DNA from: Macrophomina tecta
Lineage: Eukaryota > Ascomycota > Dothideomycetes > Botryosphaeriales > Botryosphaeriaceae
NCBI GenBank assembly: GCA_024180945.1
Contig: JAKSGN010000013.1
Location: 372,001 to 436,000, forward strand
DNA: 64,000 nucleotides
Reading direction: 5' to 3'
The notes beneath the pieces were generated by a model. That model worked only from the letters and a program-made list of their open reading frames with translations. It did no database searches and was not told the origin of the DNA. This document shows, one piece after another, positions 31,172 through 43,562 of this stretch. The translations under genes and the position numbers were made by a program. Within the stretch, counting starts at the first letter, position 1; the number at the start of each line of letters is the position of its first letter.

Positions 31172-33697
31172 CTACCAACCATCCCCGGCAGACACTGCCC
31201 TGTCCCCGTCCCCGCGCATGCTCTGACCGTCCCGACGCACATCCCTCTCACTCCCCCTCAACGTCGCACTATCCGACGACGACGAAGAATCCGACAAGGG
31301 CGACACCAACTCCACACTCCCCACGCAACTCGTCCGCGGCTCCTTCCTTTCCTCTCCCTCTCCCTCCTCGTCCCCTCCCGCCAACACTTCCTGCAAATCC
31401 GGCGGCGGCGCCTTCAGCTTCGGATGCCGCTCGTCCGCGACGTTGACCATGCCGAGCCGCTGACCCGCTTCTGTGAGCGGCACGGCATCGGCGCCGCCGC
31501 GCCAGGTACCGAGGCCGAGCTCTTCGTGGGCGAGGCGCTGCAGCTGGAGCGTCTCGTTGGTGCACCACTCGAGGCGGGCGTACTTGTCGAGGCGGCGCGT
31601 CCAGCGGCAGAGGCGAGGCTGTAAGCAGCCGGCGAGCGGCTCGAGGAGGTAGGAGGTCAGGATCAGTGCGGCGCCGAGGGCGAGGGTGAGGGTCAGGCCG
31701 AGGGTGTTGAAATTGGTGTAGGCGGTGGTGAGGATTTTCTGCGGCGGGAAGGGTTAGCCGAGAGTTCTTTGGCGATGAGGGAGGGAGGCAGGGGGAGGGG
31801 AAGTGGAAGATCGAGGGGTAGACGGTGGGGTTCTTGGCCGACCTGGTTCTCGCAGAAGTACCGCTGTGCGGTGTTCTGTGGTGGGATGATCCACCTCCTC
31901 AGTGCTGAGTTGGTGGGGCCGGTGGCGTACTCGACCGATTGAGACTGGAGGAGCGATAGACCGCCCTTAAACCAGTGCTCGACGTCCAGCTGCCACTGGT
32001 TGTCGGGAATGGGCCCCTGCCAGCCGGTTTGCAGACTGGATCTTGAGGTCAAGGATGATATGCCCAGGTCATGAGGAACCGCAGCAGGGGCGAAATTAAG
32101 GAGGTTATTTATCAGCATCTTCAAAGACTGGTACTCGCTTTCTGACCACAACGTCTTTGCGTTGACGAAATTGTCCATCATGGGTGCCAAAGGCGAGCAT
32201 CGTTGTCCTTCCGGTAGATTCGGATTGCACAGCTGCCACGACTGGAGGCAACCCACGACAGATACCACGTCATCGGCATAGAAGAAGTCCATGGTCTCTT
32301 CCAGATTGTCTCCTGTATCGATGACCGTCTGGGTTACTTTTTTATGTGCTGAGTACCAGGGATCGTTGGTTTCTTGAGAGTACACGACGCCGTTGCCGGA
32401 GAGGAAAAATGTTTCGACATCTGCCTGCGGGCTTCTAAGCTGCTGGATGGGATTGAAGTCTGAGAGCTGAGGATACAGCGAGCCGTTAGCAAAGGCGGCA
32501 GGCATTCTCCTGTTTCAAAAGAGTCAATAACACGTCAATTTTCAAAAGAGCGTCGCGGCCTTACCGGATTTTGTAGTCTCCAGTGAAGCCTGTGCCGTCG
32601 GGGCTTGTGTCATTTGGATTGGAATAATCCCAATGCCCAAGAGTATAGTCATCCGAGGCATCTGCGTACATGGTTGGTCCCAGATAGACGCGTGTCAAGT
32701 TTGCTTCCAAATCGTCGCGCCGAACAGAAGTCTTGTTGACAAAAGGCTCGATCGCCAAAGGCGCGCACCTCTGCACACTGCGCAGGATGACGCGTTTTTC
32801 CGGAGGGCCATTCATGCCTAGGTGATCACTGCTGTCGATGAAGCCGGTGTCTAGCTCAAGGTTGCTGTGATCGTTCTTGCACATTTCCCTCGGGAAAGGA
32901 CAGCTTGCGTTTCGATTTGAGGTCCGTGGTAGTTGCTTCTTCACGTACGTTCGACACTCCTGGCTGTTTGACGTATTGGTGTAGCAATTTTGGCCGTAGT
33001 TGACAGCGTCAGTGGTACTCTGCACAAAGTAAGGTTTCATGATCATTGCCATTGAAACCAGGTCAACTCCAGTAGTGTTGAGCACTCCACAGTAAGGGCT
33101 TGATACCAAAACCTCCGTCCCAGTTGACGTTGCAATTTTGGAGGAGAAGACTCCGGCGACGGCAAAAGAGCCAAGGAAAATGACCGTCAAGATGATTGTG
33201 GGGAGCATCCGCCGAAAAGGGTGGTGTGACTTGTAATGACGCCAAGTCCAAAGGATGTGGCTGAGAGAGCAGAGCCCACTGCTGCCGTTCGCAGAATTGC
33301 GAAGGACTGCTTGTTGTTGGTGATACAAAGCGTCGCGAGGAGCTTCGGAGGAAAGGTGATGATGAAGGGCAAAGCAGATGATTCGCCACGAAGCAGTTCC
33401 AACAAACGTGATGAATAGTGCGATGAAGGAGATGAGGAGACCGCCATCGCGGCGATTGAGGGTGATGGTTGACCCCAGGATTCTACCCCGGGACCAGTTG
33501 ATCCAAATCCCCTCATAAATTGAATAGTAGTCTGCAGACGCAGGCATGGCGACGAGCCAGAGACAGAAAATGATCAAGATCAGAGCTGTGAGCCCGTTAC
33601 GGGTTTGAGAGCCTTGCGAAGTAGAAGGCTGTTTGGCAGCTCTCGGTTGGCTTAAATGCTGTGCTGTCTGGAGCTGTTGTTCCAGCCTGGCGTGCAA
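31172..33697 (-). CDS. Fungal multi-TM protein with large glycosylated ectodomain, function unknown
   Basis: Exons (minus) 33697-32565, 32509-31843 and 31738-31172, giving 788 aa. The 55-nt and 104-nt introns have good GT..AG signals (the second with CTAAC) and keep frame. Three N-terminal hydrophobic segments (GLTALILIIFCLWLVAMPAS, GLLISFIALFITFVGTASW, LPTIILTVIFLGSFAVAGVF) are followed by a roughly 450-residue domain with many Cys and N-glycosylation sequons, including HWFKGGLSLLQSQSVEYAT. A fourth segment (LGLTLTLALGAALILTSYLL) precedes a cytosolic tail with CTNETLQLQRLAHEELGLG. This arrangement typifies a widespread, uncharacterised family of Pezizomycotina surface proteins. No enzymatic motif is visible. 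Confidence 0.8.
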
Positions 33698-34811
33698 CTC
33701 AACAGCTGCTGAATGAACTGCTATATTAAACTTTGAGCTGCTCTGCCATTGGGAAATTCTACGGCTGGTTTCATGTGGGGTTCCCTGATATGATTACTTG
33801 TGGTGGGTTTGACGTATCGCGTCGTGCAATTCAGAGATCGCTGCATGCGACCGGCTGTTAATGTGGGCGGCTAAGCCACCCATGTGCTACCCATTTCAGC
33901 CTATCTTGCACTCGCACTACGGAACAGCCCAGCAAGTTTCTCAAGATTGTTTCGCAAAAGAATCCGGGTGCTGGGAAGGTGGGGTGTATAAGCATGTAGA
34001 TTGGTTGACCGTTGCCTTGATAAGCGCTCAAAGGCCTCTTAGGATTGGGGCTGTATCCCCACGGGGGCCGTTTGTAAGACCCTGGCTGAAATGCGAAGTA
34101 CTCTATAATTAGTGCACGGTGCGATCTGCCGACTGAAACTCGTGAGATGATCATCGAGGCTCGTCTGTCGTCTTCTCTCCCTATGCCCATGACGTGGAAA
34201 GTCCCTCTGTGGCGCCTGTCGTAGGCCGAGGGAGCCCTCGGCTGCTGATACAGCCCCGCTCGGTCCGAGCCGCGCACTGGTCTCAAATCTTTTAGCTAGC
34301 TGTTGTGACTCATCCGTTGTTCCAAAGATCATCGCTCAAATTGATGGCGAGGAAGCCGATCGAGAATTCTGATCTCTCAAAAAAGAGATTGTGGCTCTCA
34401 AGCACCTAACACCTTTCCGTTCTGGCCCTTTTCCATCCACCTCGCTTGCTCAACGTATTCCGTATATTTTTCCCAACTCGTACTCTCCGGGACAATCACT
34501 TCCGGACAGTGAAGTGGAAATGCCACTCCTCCCTCGCAAAACGAACTATTGCGCTCACGGGATTCAGCAGTGGCACAACCGGCCATGCTTCTTCTTCTTC
34601 TTCTTCTTCTTTTTCTTTTATGGCCAGTAGAATCAATCATCGGGACAAGCATATCGATCTCTCAAGCCCTTTACGACCGGACGGCTCTTAGCGGCACAAA
34701 GGACACTCGACCTCTTCACATTGTAGGAGTAACAAGTTCCGAAAGCATGGTTGACCAGGGTCCGTTGAAAGGTCCGTTAGCTACACGGGATCGTATATTT
34801 GCACTGGCACC
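33698..34811. other. Intergenic region
   Basis: Spacer between two minus-strand genes. It contains a (TTC)n microsatellite at about 34587-34616. No gene seen. Confidence 0.5.
34587..34616. repeat. (TTC)n microsatellite
   Basis: Around nine tandem TTC triplets grading into T-rich sequence. Confidence 0.85.
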
Positions 34812-35816
34812 TTAGAACTTGTTCGAAATCCACGCATGAAGCCCCTGTCCCACCTCGGCGGGCTTCTCGTAAGGAGACCAATGCGCCGAGTCAATAACCT
34901 TCACCGTCAAGTCCGGCACCAACCCCGCCTCCTTGTTCTGCTCGATCAGCGCCGGGAGACAGACATCGTCGCCCGTGCAGCCCAGGAAGAAGCTCGGTAC
35001 CGTGATTGGGAGCCTCTCTTGCGGCAGGTCCTTCTCGACCGCCCAGTGGTGCCCATGGACCCAGGCCTTGTACCAGCACAGCGGGCTGGCGACGCCCTTC
35101 TCCTTGGCGAACGCAAACCACTCCTCCTTCAGCGCGCCCTCACCACCCGGCTTGGCATACTCGCGGTGCGGGAGGCGGGTATCGCTCTCAACGAAGCGCC
35201 GCATGGCGTCACGCTGGCACCAGTGCTCCTGCATCAGGTGGTCCTTGTCACCGTGCAGGATGGTCCAGAAGCTTTCGAGGTTGGCCTCGATCATCGCGGG
35301 CGCGTCGTCCTGGTTGGCGAAGAACTCCCAGTAGGCGTAACGCGGCAGACCGGTGGCGTTCTCGAACAGCTCGTTGATGGCGTTGAGGTCAGCGCCGCTG
35401 GGCGGGATGTAGTGCACGTTGAGCATGGCGACGCCGGCAACCAACTGCGGCTGCCACATCCACACGCGGGTCGCCAGAAAGGAGCCCCAGTCGTGGCCGA
35501 TGACGATGACGCGACTGATCTTCTCGGCAGCCAGCAGCTCGGCGAGGTCGGTCGTCATGGCCTTGGAGTTGAAGAGCGAAGCATCAACCGGGTTGGAGGT
35601 ACCGCCGTACCCGAGGAGGTCCGGAGCGATGATACGGTTCGGGAGACTTTCGAGGTGCTGGATTACGCGGAACCACAGCTTGGCACCGTCGGGGAAGCCA
35701 TGCAGGAGGAGCAGGGCTGGCTTTCCGGAGTCTCCTGGTTTGCGGGGCGCGGAATCGTAGTAGGTGTAGGTAAGCGATCGGGAAGTTACAAACGTCTTCC
35801 GTGCAAAATTGTCCAT
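34812..35816 (-). CDS. Epoxide hydrolase (alpha/beta hydrolase fold)
   Basis: Single-exon 334-aa protein that would hydrolyse epoxides to vicinal diols in the cytosol. The full catalytic set is visible: oxyanion motif HGFPD (39-43), nucleophile Asp109 in GHDWGS, two cap-domain tyrosines (Tyr160/162 in PRYAYWE and Tyr249 in CWYKAW), the acid Asp283/284 in TGDD, and His312 in DSAHW. Length matches soluble fungal epoxide hydrolases. The start at 35816 gives a short N-terminus before the first beta strand, as expected. There is no clustered biosynthetic gene next to it, so a general detoxification role or fatty acid epoxide turnover is as likely as secondary metabolism. Confidence 0.9.
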   Translation of the reverse strand: MDNFARKTFVTSRSLTYTYYDSAPRKPGDSGKPALLLLHGFPDGAKLWFRVIQHLESLPNRIIAPDLLGYGGTSNPVDASLFNSKAMTTDLAELLAAEKISRVIVIGHDWGSFLATRVWMWQPQLVAGVAMLNVHYIPPSGADLNAINELFENATGLPRYAYWEFFANQDDAPAMIEANLESFWTILHGDKDHLMQEHWCQRDAMRRFVESDTRLPHREYAKPGGEGALKEEWFAFAKEKGVASPLCWYKAWVHGHHWAVEKDLPQERLPITVPSFFLGCTGDDVCLPALIEQNKEAGLVPDLTVKVIDSAHWSPYEKPAEVGQGLHAWISNKF

Positions 35817-37060
35817 GGTGGTTGGTCAGCGTAGCAGATTGCCTACGGCGGGGGGGAGGAGTTGCGGCGCGTTAGTTACTTATTATGGGCTTGCTGCTCC
35901 GTCGCTGTGTGGACACTGTGTCAGCGGTGCTGTCCATGCGGTGTACAGGGTCAAGAATCAGCTCCCTCGAGTCATACGTCAGCTGCGCTGCCTACCTATT
36001 ATAAGGGGGTTTAGTCAGGCGCGTGGACATCCAGCGTGGCTCGGGCCGTTCTCACTTCTCCCGAACAGGTGCCAAGATTGATGCAAATACCACGCCACTT
36101 TTTCAACGCTGCTCTTTGAATGCACCGAAAACCGCCGCAGGCAGTACGGTTCGTGCACAGGGCCAAGAGGGTCACGGCACAGCAACTGGCGTGATGTGTA
36201 CGGTTTCCCCTTAGATCCTGCCATCATTCATCGTCTATAAAGCGAAGTAATCGATCGCAAAACCTGATTTCTGGAGTGGCTACGCAGACTCGAATGGCCA
36301 CGCAGGCTCAACCACTAATTACAGTCTCGGCACTGATACCCTTGCAGGTAGCCGAACCAGCGGTGTTGAAACTCGCATGACTCGCCAGCAAAATTCATGA
36401 GTCGTGGATTCAAGTCTTTCCCATCGTTGTAGGCTGCTCGAAAGGGCGAATACACTTCTCAAAATGAGCTGTTTCTGAGCTTTGCGCCCCCGGGCCGCCG
36501 TATCCGCCCGTATCTGGCACCAATACAGCCCTGCGCCGTCTGAAGTTCTAAGCGATAGGCCAATCATTACTGGACAAGGTCTAGCATTCGAGGCTTGCTT
36601 CGACGCACCGGTAGGGAACGCCCTCCTAATGTGTACGGAAGTGGTCAATAATACGGAGGGTCCTTGAAAGGCCCAACCAGTAGGAACAATTCCTAGATCT
36701 GCGTTCATCCCGCTTCCCCTTGCTCGGGTTCCAGCCGTGCTCGAATCACTTTACGGCGATCCTGTCAAGACATATGGCGCACTATTCCCTCCGTGCGGGG
36801 ACTTGATCGTAGGATTCCCTTAAGTCCAGTTAGAGCCACTGCCTTCCTCTCAATGCCTGTGGTACATCCCGCAGCAACGGCCGATACGAAGAGAAACAGT
36901 AGGCCTTGGTATCAATAAGGCCTACCCTCAACTTTCCCGGAAATACATACCTTCTTGCCACTCAGCCGAGACACTCACTCAAAGCCCAACACATCCTCTT
37001 TACCCGTCGATTGGTGATTTATCTTGACACCTCTATCAGGGGCTGCCCATTCACACAGCC
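35817..37060. other. Divergent intergenic region
   Basis: About 1.2 kb between the epoxide hydrolase (minus) and the SAT4-type gene (plus). No frame longer than about 130 codons, none with family resemblance. Nothing seen beyond presumed promoters. Confidence 0.45.
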
Positions 37061-38583
37061 ATGGTCGACCCTCTGTTGGCCGCACTCATCGAAACATGGA
37101 CGCTTTACAGCGGTGGCACAGTTATCATCATGGCCAGAGTGTATTGCAGATGGCGGATGGTCGGATTTTACAATTTCAAGCCTGATGATTACATGGTCAT
37201 CTGGGCATGGGTAAGTGCTGAGTGCTTTGCACAAACAAAAGGCACACTTTACACCGTCTTGCGCGCCTTGCCACTTCTCGCCATTCGCCAGAGGCCCTTC
37301 CGCTAATTCTATCCACTCCTCAACAGGTGGTATATACTGGAATGACCGTTGCCGCACATATGGTGGGCGGACTCGGAGATATCGGCGCCATCCCTGCGGA
37401 CCAGCGCGAAAGCCTCACGAAGGAGCAGGCCGCATCTCTCGTACTCGGAACCAAGTGGTTCGTGGCGGGATGGTACACATACGTATCCCTGATCTGGACG
37501 CTCAAGATGAACATGCTGTTCCTCTACCAGCGTGTGGTCAATGGGCTGTGGGTTGCCAAATTCATCAAGCCCACCATGTTTTTCGTAGGCGTGACTTACA
37601 TCTCCATCATCCTGCTCGTGTCTCTGGTATGCCGGCCGTACCACAAGATGTGGCAAGTGCTGCCAGACCCCGGACGTAAGTATCACTTCTCAATCCTACG
37701 TCAGATGGGACTCCGACACCACTGACCATGCATTTCACATCACAGCGACCTGCAAGGCGCAAAGCGCGTACCTCCTGATCCCGACACTGGTCTGCAATCT
37801 ATTGACCGACATCTGCATCATGCTCATCCCCGCGCCAGTCATCCTGCCGCTCAAGACGACCATCTGGCGCAAGATCGGCCTGTTCATCTTGTTCGGTGCC
37901 GGCATCTTCGTCATGGCGGCCGCCATCCTGCGCGTCGTCTTCGTTCTCGGAGTAAGCGAGCCCGCCACCACTGTGTCCTCCTATCATACAGGCTCTCACC
38001 CCCATACTGCGAACTGACTGACGTGGACATTCGGCAGCTCGGCAACGGCAAGACCGCGGCCATCTGGTCCTGCCGCGAGGACATCGTGGCCATCTTCGTC
38101 GGCCAAGCCACGATGATCCGACCCATCTTCACGCGCAAGTTCTGGACCGGCGGCTATGGGCCCGGCTCGACGCACCACTCGTCCAAGGCCGCGCCCATCT
38201 CGTTCGAGCTCGCCGAACACACCATCGGCGGCGGCGGCGGCAAGCGCTCCGGCGGCTTCAGGAAGAAGGATCCTTACGCCTCGACTACCATTATGGCGAC
38301 CATGCAGGAGAGCGATTCGACAGAGAAGATCATCGACAGCGAGAGCAGGCATTCTTCGGCTGGTGGAGGCAGGAATAGTGGCGCCGATTTGGAGGCTGGG
38401 ACAGCGACGGCCGCGGCCGGGGGAAGTGCGGGGAAGTCGGTGGGGCTGGAGATTAATGTGAAGAGGGAGGTGGATGTTGAGAGCTTGGAGTATAGTAATG
38501 GAGGGAGGCGGTATGGTGAGTCGCTGCAGGCGGGGTGGCCGGATCGGCAGGGTTTGCGAAATAGCCAAGGCGGGAGGATGTGA
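37061..38583 (+). CDS. SAT4/fungal rhodopsin-domain integral membrane protein
   Basis: Exons 37061-37210, 37327-37675, 37746-37951 and 38038-38583, giving 416 aa. Introns of 116, 70 and 86 nt have GTAAG donors and CAG acceptors and keep frame. The family features are an N-terminal TM, then RVYCRWRMVGFYNFKPDDYMV, about seven hydrophobic segments, and the motif CREDIVAIFVGQATMIRP just before the tail. The roughly 130-residue C-terminal tail is Gly/Ser-rich and polar, presumably cytosolic. This large ascomycete family (related to Pth11-like receptors) is thought to act in sensing or transport; individual ligands are mostly unknown. The ATG at 37061 places the N-terminus directly before the first helix. 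Confidence 0.87.
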
Positions 38584-38726
38584 GAGTGCTGAGCATCTGG
38601 GCGGCTATTCTGTCAATTTTTTTCTTTTAGAACTTGGGTGCGGTAATCTGCAAAGATTTTCACAAAAAAGGGGTCAGGAGGACGGGATGCGGAGGTAGAG
38701 CCGGCTAGAGGCGTGGAACTAGAAGC

Positions 38727-41451
38727 CAGACATCCCAGTAATAAATATATATTTATTATTAAGGGCATATTTATTGTTAAGCTTTTCCATAAGGATAATA
38801 ATATAGACGCTGCCAATAAATATATATTGTTAACTATTAATAATATAGGCCCACTATTTTCCAGCGCCAATTCCCCCAGAGTGTTTCAGATTAAATTGCA
38901 GTCTTGTACGCATATTACTGCTTATCAGGCCTCTAGATAGGAGGTGAACTCCAATGTTTGTAACTCCTAGCAACCGAAACTGCTGCCTCGCCATACCCGT
39001 CACGTTGCAAGTACGCAGTTCGTAATACATCAGCGACATATCTCTACACACGACAATGGACGTCAACATATCCTCACTGCCCCAATCCAATGCCCCGTCA
39101 AGTTCTTCCTCCGTGGTACCCTCTGACAGTGCCTCACAAGTTGCCAGCACACTGTCAGAACCCGAGGCATCGTCAGCTCAGCATACGGTCAAGAGACGGA
39201 AACTGAGAGCCACATCAACATGGGATCACTTTCGAGAAGCTCAAGGCGACGAGCAACGTACTATGAGCGGGAAATTACTTCACTACTGCACGCGTTGTCG
39301 CAATCCATCCTGGTCAACCCACATATCTGGCAACGCCCGCTATCATCTCGAGAAGGCTCATCACATACTTGTTCGAGAGGATTCAAAATCTCAAAACAGG
39401 CGCCAACTAGCCATCGAAAATGCCTTCGCAAGAACAACCGGCAAGCGGCTGCAGCAAGTCAGGGAGAATGAGATGAACACTCTACGGAGTGTAATCAATG
39501 TCGATGCCTTTCGAGAGGCACAGATGTTGCTATCCGCACATAAACATTTACCGCTCAACTTCGTAACCTGGCCGGAATACCAGGCACTTCTGGCCGCGAT
39601 AAACCCTGCCGTTGAAGAGTTCCTAACTGATTCCGGTAGCACAGTTGCGGCGGACTTGGATAGGGCCTACGATGCGCATCAACAATCCGTAAAGGAATGG
39701 CTAGAACGTGCCCGGAGCCTCGTACACATTGCTATGGACGTATGGTCTTCTCCTCAGCGGAAGGCCTATATCGCTGTTCACGCCCAATGGGTTGACGAGG
39801 CCTACAAACCTCGGAAAGCATTGCTAGGGCTACCAAACCTCCGCCGCTCTCACGCCGGCACGGCTATGGCACCTCACTTGATGACGATTATCCGACAGTA
39901 CCACTTAGCGCCCCGAATCGGCTACTTCACTGGGGACAATGACGCAAAGAATGACACCTGTCTCCGCCAACTTGCTGTTGAGCTGTCGCAAGAGTACGGC
40001 CTTACACTTGACCCAGTGTCCTCTCGAACGCGGTGTGCCGGCCACATCATTAACTTGTCCCTTCAAGCCTTTCTCTTTGCAACTAGTGAGGACGCTCTGC
40101 AGGCCGCAATTGCGCAGGCGCAACACGAGGTAAATGATGTAACAGTTGCGGACGCGTTACACGACCAAATTCAGTCGAACACTTGTCACAAGAGTCACGA
40201 CAGGCGCAAGAAACGCCATGACACTGCCGGCTGGCGGAGCATCGGCCCAATGGGTAAACTCCACAACATTGCGGTGTTCATCCGTAATTCCACAGTGCGC
40301 AACGATGCATGGGATGACATTGCAGAAAAGGCGCTTGGAATTGACAATATCACCCGTTGGAACTCATGGTTCAAGTTGCTTGATGCGGCTATCAGCCAAG
40401 AGGGTCCATTGTCAATATTCCTCAACCAATACCACAACGAGCTGGAAGACGACATCCTCACACATGATGATTGGCAAGTACTCAAAATGACTCACGAGTT
40501 CTTGCAGCCGTTTTACCAAGCGACCTTGGAGCAGCAAATGGAGTGGGCATCAATAGATCAGGTGCTAGAGAATATGGATATTCTTTTCATGCAGTTTGAG
40601 AATGCCAAGGTAAGCCATGGACGGCTCGATCGATTACCAGACCTGGACTGATGTTAAAGCAGGGCAAATACGCCAGCAACGCGCGTATGGTTCATTCCAT
40701 TCACATGGGTTGGTGGGTTCTCTCGAAGTATTATGAAGAGAGTGACAGAAACCCAATATATGCCACGGCATTATTGCTCCATCCAGAAAAGCGCCGGAGG
40801 TACCTTGACCGCCACTGGGCAGAGGAATGGAGGCAGACCGCTATTGCTGGTGCACGGCAGCATTGGGCGAAGTACAAGGACCGGCCACTCCCGTCGGAGT
40901 CCGCGGCTCGGCTGAACGACGAACGACGGGAAGTAACACCGTACGAGCGTATCAAGCAGTCAATGAGTGTCTTGGATGAACCCGGAGATGAGGATGAATT
41001 CGAAAAATTCGTCAATTCTCCGCCAAGACCTATGACGACCAAAACACCGCTTGAATGGTGGTGTCGAGAAGAACAGAGGATTGAGTATCCACGTTTACAC
41101 CAATTGGCCATTGACATACTAAGTGTGCCGGCGATGTCCGACGATCCGGAACGGGTATTCTCTTGCGCAAGGCGGACAATTTCTTGGGACAGGGCACGGC
41201 TCTCGCCTGATACTATCGAGAAGCTTCAATGCCTGAGCAACTGGGTGAAGAATGACTTGGTCCGCAAAGTCTACGTGGCAGTAGATGGTAAGGTCATGGA
41301 TATTGCTGGCGGCAACGACGACATGCATGGCGCTTCAGTTTTATATTAATAATTATTGATAAGCTTAGCAATCGATAATAATATTAGGATCTGCCAATGA
41401 ATACATAAGAATATGTCAATATTATGTATTTATTTATTATTGGGATGTCTG
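38727..41451 (+). mobile_element. hAT DNA transposon (element 2)
   Basis: 2,725-bp element with terminal inverted repeats CAGACATCCCARTAATAAAT (38727-38746 and 41432-41451, one mismatch in 20). An AT-rich subterminal zone has a diverged direct repeat of about 50 bp at both ends (38774-38825 and 41356-41406; shared words TTAAGCTT/ATAAGCTT, GATAATAATAT and CTGCCAAT). The transposase gene is on the plus strand. The 8 bases flanking each end (CTAGAAGC and GGGGCAAC) do not match, so no target duplication is visible. That suggests an older insertion or later rearrangement. Confidence 0.85.
39056..41349 (+). CDS. hAT transposase (element 2)
   Basis: Exons 39056-40609 and 40663-41349 across a 53-nt intron (GTAAGC..AAAGCAG), giving 746 aa; the open frame is intact. 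The N-terminal BED-type finger reads LHYCTRCRNPSWSTHISG then HLEKAHH. The catalytic core carries the first Asp in IAMDVWSSPQRKAYIAVH, the second in GYFTGDNDAKNDTC, and the CxxH helix in TRCAGHIINLSLQAF. The dimerisation domain reads PRLHQLAIDILSVPAMSDDPE followed by RVFSCARRTISWDRARL. It is a different hAT lineage from element 1: the termini differ, there is an intron, and the motif spacing is distinct. Confidence 0.92.
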
Positions 41452-42201
41452 GGGGCAACGACCGATAGTAGGTCTGTGGTGTAACCACGAGATCTTGAGA
41501 GCTTGGAAAGAGCTTCTCGCGGAAAGGCTTAATAAATCATTTAAACCACTTCCCACCCGCAAATCCATACATACACACACACACAGAGAGGGAGAGACCA
41601 ATAATGATCTGCTGGAGAAGACCGAGGACAATGGTCAATTTTCTGATTGGGAGAAGAGAAGGTGACTATCATTCTGATACGATGGCGTTGTGTGGAGCAA
41701 GTGTGCAGAATGTATTTCCAAATCTGGATTCCCTTCTTCCATGTCCATCCATGTGGTGTATCCTGTACTGCTGCATAACCGCGTTGTCGAGATGCCACTA
41801 CTACGAACATGTATCCGTGGGCTCCAGAACTCTTGTCCAGATATGACATACGGAGCGGAGGATATGTTTTCGAGGACTGAAATCATAGGCCCAACGCCAA
41901 GGTTTGGGGGTTGGATGGTGGATGTGTGTAAGCACCCGGCAGAGTTGAAGTCTGGAAAATGAAGCCACTACGAGCGGGCAAGCGGGTGCATTTGACGGCA
42001 TTTCGTCAGAGCTTAAAATAGTCAAGTTTGCTCCGTCGCTGCGCCCGCGTAAGTGCTAAGCTAGCACGAGACATACCCCGCATCTACGCCGCCGGCGTAA
42101 TCCTACCATCGCCGAAAACAGCGAGAACATATAAATACCCCGAGCCTTGCCTCTTACCACTTCTTTCTCCGCCCAAGCGATACCTACAAAACCTCTCGAT
42201 C
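41452..42201. other. Intergenic region
   Basis: 3' flank of hAT element 2 and promoter of the GFA gene. It contains a short (CA)n run at about 41573-41588 and a TATA-like 'atataaata' at 42130. No gene seen. Confidence 0.5.
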
Positions 42202-42815
42202 ATGCCCGAGCTCACTGGAGACCCGAATCGACACCCCGTCACGGAGTTCTCGGAAGGGATCTCAGGACACTGTCTGTGTGGCAGCATCCACGTGACCATT
42301 CGTGACAAGGAACTATTCACGAAACGTCGAGGCCATCTATGCCATTGCGCGAATTGCCGCAAGGTTGCTGGAAGCTTCGTGGCAAGCAATTTGCTAATTG
42401 AGGAGGACAAGGTCACGATTGAGGACAGAGACGGCACACTCAAGGAATTCGTGGATACCCAGACGATGAGTGGAGAGCCACTGGGTCGGTAGGTTGAGCT
42501 TTTGCTCGCGCTGGAGGACGCATAGTTCTGACGTGCAATTCAGGTGGTTTTGCAGCAAGTGCGGGAAGTAAGTGACTTGAAACTGTTCCTTCATCACAGA
42601 GATGTTGACCGCCTTCCAATAGCCCGATCAGATCCATTGTCCCGGCTCGCAAAGGGAAGGTCGTGATCAAGATGGGGATATTTCCCCGCATTCCGGCGCC
42701 AGAGTGCGAGAACTTTGCTCTTCATCGGCATGATTGGGAGGGTGTACATCCTGACATGGATCAGTACAAGATCACTATGTTCGGCGAGAAACTGGAGCCG
42801 GTAAACAAAACCTAG
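42202..42815 (+). CDS. GFA (glutathione-dependent formaldehyde-activating)-like zinc protein
   Basis: Exons 42202-42488, 42544-42567 (24 nt) and 42623-42815, giving 167 aa; both introns are 55 nt and keep frame. The CENP-V/GFA fold is marked by zinc cysteines: GHCLCGSI near 23-30, CHCANCRK near 49-56, and the C-terminal WFCSKCGNP, which exists only when the 24-nt micro-exon is included. This family is named for bacterial Gfa, but most fungal members have no proven reaction; a glutathione- or thiol-adduct role is inferred only. The short length is normal. Confidence 0.85.
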
Positions 42816-43562
42816 GGATTGGGGAATACGGAAAATCTGGCTTTGTACACGATCCCGAGGCTACTCTGAAATCTTATTCGGCAGGGGCGAGAACTTTCTT
42901 CACCAAGACCTGCGGCGTACTCCTTCTCGAAACCCGCAAAGGCTGGTTTGCCAACTAAGTTTTTCTGAAGCAGCATTGGCCACCATGCTCCGCACACTGT
43001 ATATGGGCCGCGGATCGAACTTCATTCTGGTAGGGCAACGGCCATTGCCACGAGATACGAAGTCCACGTATCATCAATACGGTTCTGCCGCAGTCTAAAA
43101 GACCCTTGATGCACGCGATCTGGGCAGAGGCCAACGTGCACCCAGTAAAATTGTGCGGATCTTCCCGCCAAACGCCTGGAACAGAGCGGAGCCCGATGCC
43201 TTTCCGCGACCGAGGTTTTAGTAGCTTTGGCGTTGAAACCAAGCCCTCATCGACAACCTAATCCTCGTATGGGCTGGGAAATAAGGTTTGCGGCTGACTT
43301 GGCCATGGTCCCTGCATCTAATTTCAAGCTCCGCGGATGTACTTCCGACCATGTCGGGTATTCCACGTTAGACAAAGCCTCTGGGTGCAACGCCCGAACC
43401 GTGAACCCACCTTGTGCTAGGAATCGGGCAGGCCTTTGCTCCCCTGCCGAGGCATGTGTGAGTGGCGGGGCTTGAAGCACAATCCTCACAGTACAAAACA
43501 TCTCCAAACTACAGGTTGTGACCCTTCAGCAACTTCCAACTACAAGAATCAAAATATCAAAC
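42816..43562. other. Intergenic region
   Basis: 3' flank of the GFA gene and promoter of the NRPS-like gene. No open frame of note. Confidence 0.5.

Noticed and set aside
34549..34815. Leu-run frame through the (TTC)n microsatellite
   Set aside because: Created by the simple repeat.
34836..35834. 332-codon plus-strand frame opposite the epoxide hydrolase
   Set aside because: Antisense shadow; the minus strand carries the full catalytic set.
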